From: Paracidovorax anthurii
GTDB lineage: Bacteria; Pseudomonadota; Gammaproteobacteria; Burkholderiales; Burkholderiaceae_C
DNA length: 64,000 nucleotides
Assembly (NCBI RefSeq): GCF_003269065.1
Contig: NZ_QLTA01000001.1
Location: 62,001 to 126,000 of the forward strand
Direction of reading: 5' to 3'
In this document: positions 35,907-44,667 of the stretch, in pieces
Layout: every line of letters begins with the position of its first letter
Numbering within the stretch: position 1 is the first letter of the stretch
The notes under the pieces: generated by a model
Databases searched by the model: none
Seen by the model: the letters and a program-made list of their open reading frames with translations, nothing else
Told to the model about the DNA's origin: nothing
Translations under genes and position numbers: made by a program

Positions 35907-36773
35907 ATGACCATGAACACCAGGCAGCAACTGCGCGCGCTGGCCGAGGCCCGGCGCGGCACCCTCGTGCCCGGCGCCTTCAACGCCCTCTCGGCCCGCA
36001 TCGCCGCCGACCTGGGCTTCCAGGCCCTCTACATCACCGGCGCCGGCGTCACCAACATGGCCTTCGGCCTGCCCGACCAGGCCTTCATGGGCCTCAGCGA
36101 CATCGCCGACCACACCGCCCGCATCCGCGATGCCGTCGAGCTGCCCCTCATCGTGGATGCCGACACCGGCTTCGGCAACGCCCTCAACACCTACCACGCC
36201 GTGCGCACCCTGGAGCGCGCCGGCGCCGACTGCATCCAGCTCGAAGACCAGGTGAGCCCCAAGCGCTGCGGCCACTTCAGCGGCAAGGACGTCATCCCCA
36301 CCCAGGAGATGCTCGGCAAGATCCGCGCGGCCTGCGATGCCCGGCGCGACGCCGACCTGCTCATCCTGGCCCGCACCGACGCCGCCGCCGTGCACGGCTT
36401 CGAGGCCGCCGTCGAGCGCGCCCAGGCCTTCTCCGAGGCCGGCGCCGACATCCTCTTCGTCGAGGCCGTCACCACCGCCCAGGACGTGCGCGCCCTGCCC
36501 ACCCGGCTGGCCAAGCCCCAGCTCATGAACATGGTGATCGGCGGCAAGACTCCCATCGCCGGCGCGGAGGAACTGGCCGGCCTGGGCTACGGCCTCGTGC
36601 TCTACGCCAACGCCGCCCTGCAGGGCGCCGTGGCCGGCATGCAGAAGGCCCTGACCCACCTGCGCGACCACCGCCGCATCGACGAGGACCCGGCCCTCGT
36701 CGCGCCCTTCGCCGAGCGCCAGCGGCTCGTGGGCAAGCCCTTCTGGGACGACCTGGACCGCCGCTACGAATAG
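35907..36773 (+). CDS. Isocitrate lyase/PEP mutase-superfamily enzyme
   Basis: A 288-residue alpha/beta barrel enzyme. The active-site loop SPKRCGH places the catalytic Cys at 121, and the metal-binding DADTGFG and QLEDQ motifs are intact. The closest families are methylisocitrate lyase, oxaloacetate decarboxylase and 2,3-dimethylmalate lyase; the length favours the short lyases that cleave carbon-carbon bonds of 2-hydroxy diacids. Tight spacing behind the TctC receptor suggests carboxylate catabolism. Confidence 0.85.
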   Translation: MTMNTRQQLRALAEARRGTLVPGAFNALSARIAADLGFQALYITGAGVTNMAFGLPDQAFMGLSDIADHTARIRDAVELPLIVDADTGFGNALNTYHAVRTLERAGADCIQLEDQVSPKRCGHFSGKDVIPTQEMLGKIRAACDARRDADLLILARTDAAAVHGFEAAVERAQAFSEAGADILFVEAVTTAQDVRALPTRLAKPQLMNMVIGGKTPIAGAEELAGLGYGLVLYANAALQGAVAGMQKALTHLRDHRRIDEDPALVAPFAERQRLVGKPFWDDLDRRYE

Positions 36774-36906
36774 ACAGGAGCGGGTTCACGCACTCGGGGC
36801 GCTCCGGATGCCCATCCCCGGCCTGGCTGGCGACAATGGGGCCCCCGCAGTGGCGAGGTCCCCCTGACCGCGCAGGCGATGCGGGGCTTTCCGGAGGATG
36901 CCCGCC

Positions 36907-37401
36907 ATGACCCGCGCCCATGACTTCGACGCCCTGCAGATGGACGGCCAGACCGTGCCGCTGCGCCAGTACGAGGGCCGCGTGCTGCTCATCGTCAACA
37001 CCGCGAGCGCCTGCGGTTTCACGCCCCAGTTCGCGGGGCTGGAAGCGTTGCACCAGCGCTATGCCGGGCAGGGGCTGGTGGTGCTCGGCTTCCCGTGCAA
37101 CCAGTTCGGCCGCCAGGACCCGGGCACGCACGAGGAGATCGCCGCCTTCTGCCAGCGCAACTACGGTGTCAGCTTTCCGATGATGGCCAAGATCGACGTG
37201 AACGGCGCCGACGCGGCGCCGCTCTATCGCTGGCTCACGGCCGAGGCGCCCGGCCTGCTGGGCACCAAGGCCATCAAGTGGAACTTCACCAAGTTCCTCG
37301 TGGGCCGCGACGGACAGGTGGTCCGCCGCTATGCGCCCACCGACAAGCCCGAATCGCTCGCCCAGGACATCGAGGCCGCGCTCGCGCAGCCGGCGCCCTG
37401 A
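36907..37401 (+). CDS. Glutathione peroxidase
   Basis: A 164-residue thiol peroxidase of the GPx family, reducing peroxides with thioredoxin or glutathione. The catalytic tetrad is visible: C36 (NTASACGFTP), Q66 (FPCNQFG), Trp and Asn in IKWNFTKFLV. The resolving Cys region is FCQRNYG. An upstream ATG at 36898 abuts GGAGG directly and cannot be used efficiently, so the ATG nine bases after GGAGG is chosen. Confidence 0.93.
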   Translation: MTRAHDFDALQMDGQTVPLRQYEGRVLLIVNTASACGFTPQFAGLEALHQRYAGQGLVVLGFPCNQFGRQDPGTHEEIAAFCQRNYGVSFPMMAKIDVNGADAAPLYRWLTAEAPGLLGTKAIKWNFTKFLVGRDGQVVRRYAPTDKPESLAQDIEAALAQPAP

Positions 37402-37423
37402 GCGCCCCCGGGCCGCGCGTCAA

Positions 37424-37897
37424 TCAGTCGGCCGGCTCGCGCTGCGGCCGGCCGGAGATCTCGAAGTGCCGCGAGAAGCCCAGCGGCCGCGACACGCCGC
37501 GCGCCTCGGGCAGCAGCGGCACGCGCAGGCGCGGGCGGGGCAGCACGCGCAGGCGCCAGTCGGTACCGCCGATGAAGCGGAAACGCACCGTGTCGGTCCC
37601 CTCCACGCCCAGCAGCAGGAAGCTGCCGGTGGAGTACATGCCGCCGATGGTGGCGGTGTCGAGCAGGTCGAACGTGTCGCTGTAGAGGTGGATGCCCAGG
37701 AATTCCTCGCCGGGCACGTCGTCGGTCGTGAAGAGCAGGTAGCCGCCACCGCAGTGGAAAGCGGCCTCCAGCAGCGCCGCATCCACGGTGCGGCCCACGG
37801 GGCGGCTGGCCACCAGGATCTCGCTGCGGGGCCGCTGCCGTCCGCTGGCTTCCTGTACGAGGTGGAGGGAGAGTTCTTCGGCGGAGAGCACATCCAT
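37424..37897 (-). CDS. Probable immunity protein for the adjacent toxin
   Basis: A 157-residue soluble protein without signal peptide (MDVLSAEELSLHLVQE). It alternates charged helices and hydrophobic strands (GGGYLLFTTDDVPGEEFLGIHLY, SFLLLGVEGTDTVRFRFI). No family is recognised. The start lies 14 bases downstream of the stop of a glycine-zipper protein of pore-forming-toxin type. Toxin first, then a small gene at once on the same strand, is the usual polymorphic-toxin arrangement; the immunity role is inferred from this. Confidence 0.5.
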   Translation of the reverse strand: MDVLSAEELSLHLVQEASGRQRPRSEILVASRPVGRTVDAALLEAAFHCGGGYLLFTTDDVPGEEFLGIHLYSDTFDLLDTATIGGMYSTGSFLLLGVEGTDTVRFRFIGGTDWRLRVLPRPRLRVPLLPEARGVSRPLGFSRHFEISGRPQREPAD

Positions 37898-37911
37898 GGC
37901 GCGGCGCTCTC

Positions 37912-38628
37912 TCACCAGAGCAGGTCGGCGCCGAAGGCGGCGAGCGCGCCACCCACGAAGGCCCCCACGGCCACGCACACCGGCGCGCCGGGCCCGCAGG
38001 CCAGCCCCGCGAGCGCACCGCCCGCGATCCCGCCGCCGATGCCCGCGCCGGCCACCGCCACCTCCTTGCCGGCCGCGGCCACCTTGTCCTCGGCCGTGGC
38101 CACGTTGTAGACCGACAGCGCCACGGACAGCACGATGAGCCCCCGCCCGGCGCGCGAGAGGCCGCGCATGGCCTGCGTCACGCGCGGATTGGACTTGCCG
38201 GCGGACTTGACGATCTCGCCATACACCGCGTTCTGCTGCGCGGCCGTGAGCCGGTCGAACCGCGCGCCCGGCCCGTGCATCTGCTGCGCCTTGCGCGCGA
38301 CGAGTTCGTTGAGCGTCTTGCCCTCGGCCTTGAGCTGCTGGGCCATTGCCAGGCCGAACGGCGTGCTGCGCCCCCGGATCACCTCCATGATGACGTTGCG
38401 CGCCTCCTGCGCCTGCTGAGCGGCCTGCGGCCAGGTGATGCGCCCGGACAGGGCCTGGGCGCGCAGCTCGTTGGCCATGGCCTCGATCTGGCGGGTGTAG
38501 GCCAGCCGGGCATTCGAGTCGATGGCCATGTAGGCGCCGGCATTGGCCATCTCGACCTTGAGCAGCCAGATGGCCGACTCGAACGCGGAACGGTCCTTGT
38601 CGGAAGGGTTGTCGGGGGCTGTGGCCAT
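37912..38628 (-). CDS. Glycine-zipper protein, probable pore-forming toxin
   Basis: A 238-residue protein. The first 155 residues are helical and charged, without a signal peptide. The C-terminal 80 are membrane-active in type: a hydrophobic helix (GLIVLSVALSVYNVATAEDKV) followed by glycine zippers (VAGAGIGGGIAGGALAGLA, VGAFVGGALAAFG) ending ADLLW. The sequence xYNxxTAEDK followed by glycine zippers recurs at the ends of Rhs and other polymorphic toxins in my recollection. GGAG precedes ATG at 38628. No VgrG, PAAR or Rhs gene is in the window, so delivery is unknown. Confidence 0.55.
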   Translation of the reverse strand: MATAPDNPSDKDRSAFESAIWLLKVEMANAGAYMAIDSNARLAYTRQIEAMANELRAQALSGRITWPQAAQQAQEARNVIMEVIRGRSTPFGLAMAQQLKAEGKTLNELVARKAQQMHGPGARFDRLTAAQQNAVYGEIVKSAGKSNPRVTQAMRGLSRAGRGLIVLSVALSVYNVATAEDKVAAAGKEVAVAGAGIGGGIAGGALAGLACGPGAPVCVAVGAFVGGALAAFGADLLW

Positions 38629-38882
38629 ATCTCCTCTCCTCTTTTCTTTGCAACGGCGCCGTTCTGCGGCGGACGACTCCGGCCGCGCTGCGCCTGTCCG
38701 GCGACCGTACCAGCGGTGCCCGCATCCGTTCCGCAACCGCCGGTCAAAGAAGTGTCTTTTGGTATCCATGCCATGCGCATCACAAGCCCCTCCACGGGAG
38801 GGTTGCCAGCGGCGGCCCTGTGCGGTCTAGTTGCGCCTCGATCGAACAACCCACAATGACTTCACACGGGAGAGCGCCACCG

Positions 38883-40499
38883 ATGGCAACGATTTTCACG
38901 ATTTCCACCACACCGCAAGGACCGTGCCATGCGGCCCGGGCCGTGCTCTGCGCCCTCGCGGCGGCGGCCGCGCCGGTGTTCGCCCAGACCTCGGCCACCC
39001 CGGGCGCCGAGCCCGAGCCCGGCATGTGGGCCTTCGATGGCGAACTGAACGGCCAGCCCGGCCGCAGCCTGCAGATCGACACCCAGCAGGGCCAGGGCAT
39101 GATCGTGTCCTACCTGGGCTACCGGACCGACGGCTCCGCGCTCTTCCTGCAGGCGAGCGGCTTCCGCGCGGCCGGCAGCACCGCGTTCACGGGCGATCTG
39201 CAGGAGTTCCGCAACGGCCCCGTGATCGGTGGCCGCACCGGCAACGGCGAGGCGGCGGGCAGCGCGGGCACGGTCCGGCTCACCTTCGACACGCCCACCT
39301 CCGGCACCGTGACGCTGCCGGGCGACGCGCCCCGGCGCATCTCGCGCTTCACCTACCAGGCGCTGTGGTCCGAGCCGTTCAGCAACAGGTTCACCCTCAA
39401 GGCCTATTCCACCACCCTGATCCCGGCACCCGTCGCGACCCATGAGATCCGGCTCGCCCAGGGCAGCTTCCGCATGAGCCAGCTCTCCACCACCGACGGG
39501 CGGCTGTGCACCTACTCCGGCCCCTACCAGACCCGGGGCAACGGGATCGAATCCGAGGGCACGAAGGTCTGCACCGATGCAGCCGGCACGCAGCAGCGCA
39601 GCACCTACCGCGCCGAGCGGTTCGGCATCGACGGCAACGGCCTCTTCGCCGGAACGCTGCGCTCCGACGGCCGCGATGTCTTCTTCATGGGCCCGTGCCT
39701 GGCGGGCGCCGTCATGCTCGGCAGCCCCGACACCTGCGCCACGGGCTCGCGCAGCGACGTCGCGGTGCAGCCGGGCATGTGGGGCTTCGACGACGAGCAG
39801 GACGGCCGGCCGGGCCGCAGCCTGCAGATCGACGCCCAGCAGGGCAGCCGCGCGATGATCGTGTCCTACCTGGGATACCGCGCCAACGGCTCCGCGCTGT
39901 TCCTGCAGGGCAGCACGCCGAACCGCGCCTCGCCGACGCGCTACACCGTCACCCTGAAAGAGTTCCGCAACGGCCCCGCGATCGGCAGGCCGGCCACGGC
40001 CGGCGAAGAGGCCGCCACCGTGGGCGAGGCCCAGCTGGACTTCGACAGCCCCACCACCGGCACGGTCACGCTGCCCGGCGAGGCGCCGCGCCGCATCTCG
40101 CGCTTCCGGTACGAGGACCACAGCGTGCGCTTCGACAAGGCCTACAGCGCGCAGGTGTACCCGCTCTGGCAGACCGGGGGCGTCGAGACCCTGATCGACA
40201 TCGTCGCGCGCGACAACGTGTTCCGCATGGACACCACGGCCTACGGCCCCGGCAACTTCTGCCAGTACCGGGGCACCTACCGCCTGGCCGGCGACGGACT
40301 GGCCTCGGAGGGCACGCGCACCTGCACCGTGGGCAGCGGCGCCACGACCGCCACCCGCTACCGCATCGAGCAGTTCACGGTGGACCGCGACGGCCTGCTG
40401 CGCGGCACCCTGCGCGAGGCCGATGGCGTGTACCTGGTGATGGGCGGCTGCGCGAACTACACCCTCTGCACCCGCGCAGAGCTGGAACGGCCCCGCTGA
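38883..40499 (+). CDS. Exported protein of two tandem homologous domains
   Basis: A 538-residue protein with a Sec signal (CHAARAVLCALAAAAAPVFAQ, cleavage near residue 35). The mature part is an internal duplication: residues about 46-290 and 296-535 repeat the same blocks in order, PGMWAFDGELNGQPGRSLQI, MIVSYLGYR, GSALFLQ, EFRNGP, GTVTLPG and APRRISRF. Paired cysteines recur in each copy (CTYSGPY; CQYRGTY), suggesting disulphides. No family is recognised. Periplasmic or secreted. Confidence 0.75.
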   Translation: MATIFTISTTPQGPCHAARAVLCALAAAAAPVFAQTSATPGAEPEPGMWAFDGELNGQPGRSLQIDTQQGQGMIVSYLGYRTDGSALFLQASGFRAAGSTAFTGDLQEFRNGPVIGGRTGNGEAAGSAGTVRLTFDTPTSGTVTLPGDAPRRISRFTYQALWSEPFSNRFTLKAYSTTLIPAPVATHEIRLAQGSFRMSQLSTTDGRLCTYSGPYQTRGNGIESEGTKVCTDAAGTQQRSTYRAERFGIDGNGLFAGTLRSDGRDVFFMGPCLAGAVMLGSPDTCATGSRSDVAVQPGMWGFDDEQDGRPGRSLQIDAQQGSRAMIVSYLGYRANGSALFLQGSTPNRASPTRYTVTLKEFRNGPAIGRPATAGEEAATVGEAQLDFDSPTTGTVTLPGEAPRRISRFRYEDHSVRFDKAYSAQVYPLWQTGGVETLIDIVARDNVFRMDTTAYGPGNFCQYRGTYRLAGDGLASEGTRTCTVGSGATTATRYRIEQFTVDRDGLLRGTLREADGVYLVMGGCANYTLCTRAELERPR

Positions 40500-41191
40500 A
40501 CGGGCTCCGGGTGCCGGCCCCGGACCTGCCGCATCAGGTCCGCGAGCGTGCGCCCGGGCTCCGGCGCGAAGCGCTCGCCGAGCACCTCCAGCGCCGCGAT
40601 GCGGTCGATGCGGAAACCCCGGAAATCCGCGCGCAGCTCGCACCAGGCGGCCACGGTCCAGACCTTGCCCCAGAAGAAGCAGCCCAGCGGCCGGATGCGC
40701 CGCACGCTCGCGCGGCCCTGTTCATCGGCGTAGTCGATGCACGCGATGCGGCGCGCATGCACCGCTTCGCGCAGCGGTGCGAGCAGCGCCTGGGTGCGCT
40801 CGTCCATGCCGGGGCCAGGCGCGTAGAGTGCCTGCGATTCGGCAGCCACCCGGGCCGAGGGTGGCAGCGCCGACAGGATCTTGCCGAGCGCGCCCTCCAC
40901 CTGCAGGGCCAGCGCAGGATCGAGCCACGCCTGCGCGAGCCGCGCGGCCACCACGAGCGCGTCGGCCTCGCCCTGGCTGAACATGAGCGGCGGCAGCTCG
41001 AACCCCGCGCCCAGCCGGTAGCCCACGCCGGCCTCGCCCTCGATGGGCACGCCCTGGCGCTGCAGGTCGGCCACGTCGCGGTAGACGGTGCGCACCGACA
41101 CCTCCAGCCGCGCGGCCAGGAATTCGGCGGTGGAAAGCCGCCGGCCCCGGATGAGCTGGATGATCTGGAACAGGCGGTCGGCACGGCGCAT
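40457..41191 (-). CDS. YafY-type transcriptional regulator (HTH plus WYL)
   Basis: A 244-residue regulator. The N-terminal helix-turn-helix (MRRADRLFQIIQLIRGRRLSTAEFLA, VSVRTVYRDVADLQ) is followed by a WYL ligand-binding domain from about residue 135 (ARRIACIDYADEQG, RRIRPLGCFFWGKVWTVAAWCE). The 3' end overlaps the duplicated-domain gene by 43 bases in convergent orientation. It lies downstream of the glyoxalase-like gene on the same strand, a pairing seen often with WYL regulators. A reverse-strand 45-bp element sits 33 bases before its start. Confidence 0.88.
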   Translation of the reverse strand: MRRADRLFQIIQLIRGRRLSTAEFLAARLEVSVRTVYRDVADLQRQGVPIEGEAGVGYRLGAGFELPPLMFSQGEADALVVAARLAQAWLDPALALQVEGALGKILSALPPSARVAAESQALYAPGPGMDERTQALLAPLREAVHARRIACIDYADEQGRASVRRIRPLGCFFWGKVWTVAAWCELRADFRGFRIDRIAALEVLGERFAPEPGRTLADLMRQVRGRHPEPVQRGRSSSARVQRV

Positions 41192-41223
41192 GGGCGGGCA
41201 GAGGAATCCGATCGAAAACCGGC

Positions 41224-41268
41224 GGATGTCGCCGGTTTTTCTCGATAGTTAGCTATGTTTTCGATAGC
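41224..41268 (-). repeat. 45-bp dispersed element, copy 5 (reverse strand)
   Basis: On the reverse strand it reads GCTATCGAAAACATAGC and so on, ending CGGCGACATCC, with the fixed 45-base length. It separates the WYL regulator from the glyoxalase-like gene. Confidence 0.75.
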
Positions 41269-41288
41269 AATCGGCCACCGTGGCCGAT

Positions 41289-41690
41289 TCAGCGCGCGGA
41301 GGCATGCAGGCCGATGGTATTGCCCTCGGTGTCGCGCAGGTGGGCGATGAAGCCGATGCCGTGCGGCAGTTCGATGCAGGCGTCGATCACCTCCCCGCCC
41401 GCCGCGGCGACGCGGCCCATGGCGGCATCCAGGCCGGGCATGCAATCGAGGTAGATGCGCACGCCGCCGTCGCCGGCCGCGCGGCGCGCGGGCCCCGCCG
41501 CCAGGCAGCCGCCGGTGTTCGGATCGCCGTACGCGAAGACGGCCATCGGGTCGCCGCCGAAATCCTCGCGGCGCATGGGGCGGCCCAGCACGCGCTCATA
41601 GAAGGCCTGCGCGCGGCCGAGGTCGGCGCACGGGATCTCGAACCAGTTGATGACGCGTGCGGCGGTGGCGGGGGATGGGTTATGGGTCAT
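41289..41690 (-). CDS. Glyoxalase/bleomycin-resistance-family (VOC) protein
   Basis: A 133-residue vicinal-oxygen-chelate protein. NWFEIPCADLGRAQAFYERVLG is the standard first strand and helix, and the last third holds GFIAHLRDTEGNTIGLHA with the conserved Glu. GGAG six bases before the ATG sets the start. The WYL regulator gene is downstream on the same strand. The substrate is unknown. Confidence 0.88.
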   Translation of the reverse strand: MTHNPSPATAARVINWFEIPCADLGRAQAFYERVLGRPMRREDFGGDPMAVFAYGDPNTGGCLAAGPARRAAGDGGVRIYLDCMPGLDAAMGRVAAAGGEVIDACIELPHGIGFIAHLRDTEGNTIGLHASAR

Positions 41691-41787
41691 GGAAGGCTCC
41701 TGGGTTGCGAAGGACTCCATGGTGCGGGGCCCCTGCTGACAGCGTGGTGTCAGCAGGGTGCGCCGGGCGGACGGCCGCCGCCGCGCA

Positions 41788-42687
41788 TCAGGCGGACGGC
41801 GTGGCGCCGCGGTCCACGGCCTCGCTGCCGGCCTCCACGGCCAACTCCGCTGCGGCATCGGCCGCCGGCGCCTGGGCGCGGGCCTCGGCGGCGCGGCGCA
41901 ACTGGCGCGCACGCTGCAGCGAACGCTCCACCGCCCGCGCGTCCATGCCGTACATGTCGGCGAACGGCGCCACGTCGGCGCTGCCGCTGGCCTCGAAGGC
42001 GCGCAGCAGGGCCTCGGCCTTCGCATCGCGCTCGGCGACTTCCGCCAGCGCCTCGTCCAGCAGCGCATTGGCCTGCTCGTCGCGGCCGCGCACAAGCGCG
42101 TCGTAGCCGGCACGGTCCAGGCCCGAGGCCTCGAACGCCTGCGCGATGCGGCGGCGCAGCTTGGCCACGGGGTCCTCGCCCTCGCGCGGCTTGCGGCGGC
42201 GGAACACCTCCAGCAGCGCGTGGTGCACGTGCTCGGGCGCCATGGCCTCGACGGGCCGGCCCTGCAGATCGTGGCGCGGGCGGCCCTCGGCCACCACCTG
42301 CAGGTAGCGCGTGGAGCGCGTGTGGATGCCCAGCGCCACCTTGAGCGCGTCGCGCTCGAACACGCCGGCATGCGCGTCCAGCAGGTCCTGGAAGATGCCG
42401 CGCTTGAGGGGCAGGAACTGCGCGCCGAAGAGCCGCGGATACAGCGCCGCGAGCTGTTCGAGCGCCGGGTGGGTGCGGCGCCCGCCTCCCGTCGGCGCGG
42501 CCGGCTCGCCGGGCGCGCCCGCGGGGGCCGCGCCGCCTTCCGCGCCCTTGCGCCGGTTGCGGCCGCCACGGCGGGCCGGGCGGCGTTCGGCCGCGGGCGT
42601 GGGGGCGGCGGCAGCCGCCTCGCCAGGGGCGCTGGCCACGGGGGCCTCTGGGGCCTCGGAATCGGATGCGTTCACGGTATCGTTCAT
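41788..42687 (-). CDS. ProQ/FinO-domain RNA-binding protein
   Basis: A 299-residue protein. An N-terminal disordered Ala/Pro/Arg-rich stretch (1-70, with RRPARRGGRNRRKG) precedes the ProQ/FinO RNA-chaperone domain (about 75-190: LAALYPRLFGAQFLPLKRGIFQDLL, ALGIHTRSTRYLQVV, RHDLQGRPV). The C-terminus (200-299) is helical and charged. ProQ-like proteins bind structured sRNAs and mRNA 3' ends. Longer than E. coli ProQ because of both extensions. Monocistronic. Confidence 0.88.
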   Translation of the reverse strand: MNDTVNASDSEAPEAPVASAPGEAAAAAPTPAAERRPARRGGRNRRKGAEGGAAPAGAPGEPAAPTGGGRRTHPALEQLAALYPRLFGAQFLPLKRGIFQDLLDAHAGVFERDALKVALGIHTRSTRYLQVVAEGRPRHDLQGRPVEAMAPEHVHHALLEVFRRRKPREGEDPVAKLRRRIAQAFEASGLDRAGYDALVRGRDEQANALLDEALAEVAERDAKAEALLRAFEASGSADVAPFADMYGMDARAVERSLQRARQLRRAAEARAQAPAADAAAELAVEAGSEAVDRGATPSA

Positions 42688-42883
42688 GGCAGAAAGGGAA
42701 GGCCCTGGAGCACGGTCGGGCCGCCGGCCTGCGCGGCCCGGGCGGCGATCGGAAAACCCGCCATCATGCCAGCCTCCGCGCGCGGGCGGCCCGGGAGGGC
42801 ACGCGCCCCGGCGGCGCGGCGGCGTGGGCGGGTCGGGAATGCATGCGGTGGGCCATCGGGAAGCGCACGGGGGCAAAGGCCCA

Positions 42884-43702
42884 TCACGCCAGGAAGTCCA
42901 GGACCTCGCGGCCCAGCGCGTCCACGCGCGCGGCATCTTCCCGCAGCCACCGCGACACCGCGTGGTCGCAGCCGGGCAGCAGGATCTTGCGCAGGCGCGA
43001 GGGGGCCATGGCGCCCTCGATGGCGTCCACCACCTCGCGGGGGATCACGCTGCTGCGCGGCGCGCCCGCCAGGACCACCGTGCCCGCGGAGCGGCCGGCC
43101 GGCTGGCCGTGGTCCGCGGCGCGCAGGCCGTCGTATGCGCCCATCACCAGCAGCAGCTCGCCGGCGTAGCGCTCCAGGAAGCGCAGCGAGGTCGAATCCA
43201 GGAAACCGAACGGGCGCGAGATGGCCGCCGTGAACTCCGGCCCGAACGGGCGGGCATGGGCCGCCTCGGGGTAGACGGCCGGGCAGATCAGGATCAGCTT
43301 GCGGACCGATGCCTCGTGGCGCTCGGCGAGCTTGAGCGCCAGCGCGCCGCCCAGGCTCTGGCCCAGCACCACCGGCGGGGGAAGCGCCGACGCCGCGTGG
43401 AAGCGTTCGGCCTCCTGCAGGTTGCGCGCCAGCGACGTGGCGTGCAGCGGCACCGGGGACGACGGGCCGTGGCCCGACAGGTTGAAGCTCAGGCTCCCGA
43501 CGCCCTGCCCCTGCAGCCAGAACAGCAGGGGATTGAGCCGCGTGTAGTCCGAGCGCGCGCCGTGGATGGCGAACACCGGGCCCGCGGCCGCCGAGTCTTC
43601 CTCGCGGCCCCGCAGGACCCGGCCTTCCAGGCGGTAGCCGCCGAAGTCCTCCGAGAAATAGCCCGCCGGGCCCGGCGGGGATTCGGCGAAGGCGGGGTTC
43701 AC
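42884..43702 (-). CDS. Alpha/beta hydrolase
   Basis: A 272-residue alpha/beta-hydrolase-fold protein. The nucleophile elbow is GQSLGGAL (Ser). The oxyanion-side HG occurs in VFAIHGARSDY, an Asp candidate lies in GAYDGLRAAD, and the catalytic His is in GCDHAVSRW. It starts with GTG overlapping the TSUP stop (GTGA), so the two genes are coupled. The substrate, an ester or thioester, is not predictable. Confidence 0.82.
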   Translation of the reverse strand: MNPAFAESPPGPAGYFSEDFGGYRLEGRVLRGREEDSAAAGPVFAIHGARSDYTRLNPLLFWLQGQGVGSLSFNLSGHGPSSPVPLHATSLARNLQEAERFHAASALPPPVVLGQSLGGALALKLAERHEASVRKLILICPAVYPEAAHARPFGPEFTAAISRPFGFLDSTSLRFLERYAGELLLVMGAYDGLRAADHGQPAGRSAGTVVLAGAPRSSVIPREVVDAIEGAMAPSRLRKILLPGCDHAVSRWLREDAARVDALGREVLDFLA

Positions 43703-44490
43703 GGCAGCCACAGCGCGCCGGCGATGGCCTCGCGCAGGGGGTTGCCCGGGGAGCTGAGCAGCTTGGCGGCCAGGACGCAGCACACCACCACGATCATCGG
43801 CTTCACGAGCTTCGGGCCCACCTTCACCGCGCAGCGCGCGCCCAGCTGGGCGCCGGCGAACGAGGCGCAGGCCATCGCGATCGCGAGCGGCCAGAGGATG
43901 GCGCCCTTGGTGATGAACACCAGCAGCGAGCCGATGTTGCACGAGGCGTTGCCGAGCTTGGTGAAGCTCACCGCCCGCATCGTTCCCAGGCCGCAGAGCA
44001 GCACGAAGGCCACCATGAAGAAGGACCCCACGCCCGGCCCGAACACGCCGTCGTAGAACCCCAGCAGCGGCGCCACCGTCATCGAGAAAAGGAAGATGGA
44101 GATCCGGGCCTTGCGGGCCCCGTTGTCCAGCCGGGGAGCCAGGATGAAGTACGCGGCCACCAGGATCAGCAGCACGGGCACGCTGGCCTCCAGCCAGCGC
44201 TTGTTGAAGAAGCTGACCAGCAGCGCGCCGCACATGCCGCCGCCCATCGCGAAGGGAATGAGGTACTTGCCCTCGCTCCATTCGATCAGCCCCTTGCGGG
44301 CGAAGGTGGCGGTCGCGGAGATGGTGGCGGATGCCGCCTGGAACTTGTTGGTGGCGATGGCGCTGACGGGCTCCACGCCCGCCAGGAACAGGGCCGGCAG
44401 CGTGATGAGCCCGCCGCCGCCCGCGATCGCATCGAAAAAGCCGGCGAAGAAGGCCACCGCCGCCAGCGCCGCAATCGTCTCGATATCCAT
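43699..44490 (-). CDS. TSUP-family transporter (TauE/SafE-like)
   Basis: A 263-residue inner-membrane protein of the TauE/SafE sulfite exporter family, with eight predicted helices in two halves: FFAGFFDAIAGGGGLITLPAL and, in the second half, GFYDGVFGPGVGSFFMVAF, the paired TSUP motifs. Members move sulfite, sulfoacetate or other organosulfur anions. A 10-bp terminator-like hairpin ends only eight bases before its ATG. It follows the clavaminate-synthase-like oxygenase on the same strand. Confidence 0.88.
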   Translation of the reverse strand: MDIETIAALAAVAFFAGFFDAIAGGGGLITLPALFLAGVEPVSAIATNKFQAASATISATATFARKGLIEWSEGKYLIPFAMGGGMCGALLVSFFNKRWLEASVPVLLILVAAYFILAPRLDNGARKARISIFLFSMTVAPLLGFYDGVFGPGVGSFFMVAFVLLCGLGTMRAVSFTKLGNASCNIGSLLVFITKGAILWPLAIAMACASFAGAQLGARCAVKVGPKLVKPMIVVVCCVLAAKLLSSPGNPLREAIAGALWLP

Positions 44491-44498
44491 GGTCTGTC

Positions 44499-44537
44499 AA
44501 AAAATAAAAGCTGCCGCGGCGCCTGGGCCGCGGCAGC
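44499..44537 (-). terminator. Terminator or attenuator before the TSUP gene
   Basis: GCTGCCGCGG pairs perfectly with CCGCGGCAGC around an 8-base loop. On the reverse strand it is followed by TTTTATTTTTT. It is a canonical intrinsic terminator, yet only eight bases separate it from the TSUP ATG, so that gene must depend on readthrough or on hairpin control. Confidence 0.8.
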
Positions 44538-44667
44538 ATGGGGAGGAAAAGATCCGCTCCGGGTTACGGGGTTGCCATCAAAGAGCGCACAAGGCGCGAA
44601 GCCGCAGACAGTGCGACAGCACGGAAAAGCGAAGCAACGCGGTGATCCTTTTGATGGCGGAACCGTA

